A DNA stretch of 6,009 nucleotides from Bordetella parapertussis. GTDB taxonomy: Bacteria > Pseudomonadota > Gammaproteobacteria > Burkholderiales > Burkholderiaceae_B. Shown piece after piece: positions 5,543 through 6,009 of this stretch. Every line of letters starts with the position of its first letter. The first letter of the stretch is position 1. The stretch spans positions 1-6,009 of the forward strand of contig CAMDFD010000048.1 of assembly GCA_945897365.1 (NCBI GenBank). Reading direction: 5' to 3'. The position numbers and the translations under genes were made by a program. Below the pieces are notes generated by a model, which was not told the DNA's origin, searched no databases, and saw only the letters and a program-made list of their open reading frames with translations.

Positions 5543-6009
5543 ATGAGACACTCAAGCCGCAACTCCCCCGAATTTCCTCACGATCCCAATCGCCCTCCTG
5601 TTCAACGTCAGCGAAGCGACTGGCGCATTATTGGTGACCTGCTGCCCTATTTGATGAAATACAAGCTGCGCGTTGCACTGGCCGTGGCCTGTTTGCTCGC
5701 CGCTAAATTTGCCAACTTAGGCATCCCGATCATGCTCAAGCACATGGTCGACGCTTTGGATGTTCGAAACAACACCGCAGGCGCGTTGTTGGTCGTGCCG
5801 ATCGCATTGATCATCGGGTACGGATTGCTGAGATTTTCGTCTTCTCTGTTTACAGAGCTGCGTGAATTGTTTTTCGCGCGCGTCACGCAACATGCCGTAC
5901 GACAGATCGCGCTCGAGGTTTTTCAGCATCTTCATGCGCTCTCACTGAGGTTTCATCTCGGAAGGCAAACCGGTGGCGTGAGTCGAGATATCGAACGCGG
6001 CACGCGTGC
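5543..6009 (+). CDS. Atm1-type ABC exporter, N-terminal part of the membrane domain (truncated by window end)
   Basis: An open frame of 155 codons runs from ATG 5543 to the window edge. After a hydrophilic leader of about 25 residues come two membrane segments (about 42-64 and 80-97). The cytoplasmic-loop sequence SLRFHLGRQTGGVSRDIERGTR (residues 134-155) is characteristic of Atm1/ABCB7/HMT1-type half-transporters. Such proteins export glutathione-linked sulfur or metal compounds across the inner membrane and work as homodimers, with the ATP-binding domain at the C-terminus, here outside the window. An in-frame TAG at 5531-5533 makes 5543 the first possible ATG. No Shine-Dalgarno sequence is visible before it. 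The gene is divergent from the serine hydrolase and shares a control region of about 135 bases with it. Only about a quarter of the usual length is present. Confidence 0.85.
   Translation, partial: MRHSSRNSPEFPHDPNRPPVQRQRSDWRIIGDLLPYLMKYKLRVALAVACLLAAKFANLGIPIMLKHMVDALDVRNNTAGALLVVPIALIIGYGLLRFSSSLFTELRELFFARVTQHAVRQIALEVFQHLHALSLRFHLGRQTGGVSRDIERGTR

Noticed and set aside
5408..5551. 48-residue N-terminal extension of the hydrolase, possibly a signal peptide (LLYPPLPFLLPIWPP)
   Set aside because: The hydrophobic part comes from the tandem repeat and is proline-rich, the start overlaps the divergent exporter gene, and the probable promoter lies inside the extension.

Overview
The window comes from a Gram-negative bacterium, most likely a proteobacterium (Beta- or Gammaproteobacteria) of moderate G+C. 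The basis is the gene set (split YeeE/YedE transporter, type I Baeyer-Villiger monooxygenase, LiuC/AtuE-like crotonase, Atm1-type ABC exporter) and a perfect FNR/ANR-type operator. The species cannot be named from the sequence. I see no rRNA, tRNA, CRISPR array, insertion sequence or prophage gene.

Layout from left to right. (1) 1-158, minus: the first 52 codons of an unrecognised protein, with its own extended -10 promoter. (2) 159-385: a divergent control region holding a perfect TTGAT-N4-ATCAA operator, placed at the class II FNR activation distance from a TATTAT -10 box. (3) 386-952 and 952-1497, plus: two translationally coupled YeeE/YedE (sulfur transport) half-transporters, closed by a strong hairpin terminator at 1500-1534. 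(4) 1573-3177, minus: a flavoprotein Baeyer-Villiger monooxygenase. (5) 3367-4173, plus: a crotonase-superfamily enzyme transcribed divergently from it. (6) 4184-5407, minus: a class C beta-lactamase-fold serine hydrolase/esterase, convergent with the crotonase. Its leader holds a 10-bp tandem repeat whose transcript resembles the 16S rRNA 3' tail. (7) 5543-end, plus: the N-terminal part of an Atm1-type ABC exporter, cut by the window edge.

How the genes may work together. The YeeE/YedE pair looks like an oxygen-responsive uptake system for an inorganic sulfur compound such as thiosulfate. The three central enzymes could form a ketone degradation path: the monooxygenase inserts oxygen to give an ester or lactone, the hydrolase opens it, and the crotonase acts on a resulting acyl-CoA. 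This is inference from neighbourhood only, because the three genes lie on alternating strands and not in one operon. The exporter is probably a separate housekeeping unit for glutathione or metal-related export. I did not find an obviously new multi-gene system. The most distinctive signals are regulatory: the FNR promoter geometry and the anti-Shine-Dalgarno-like repeat.
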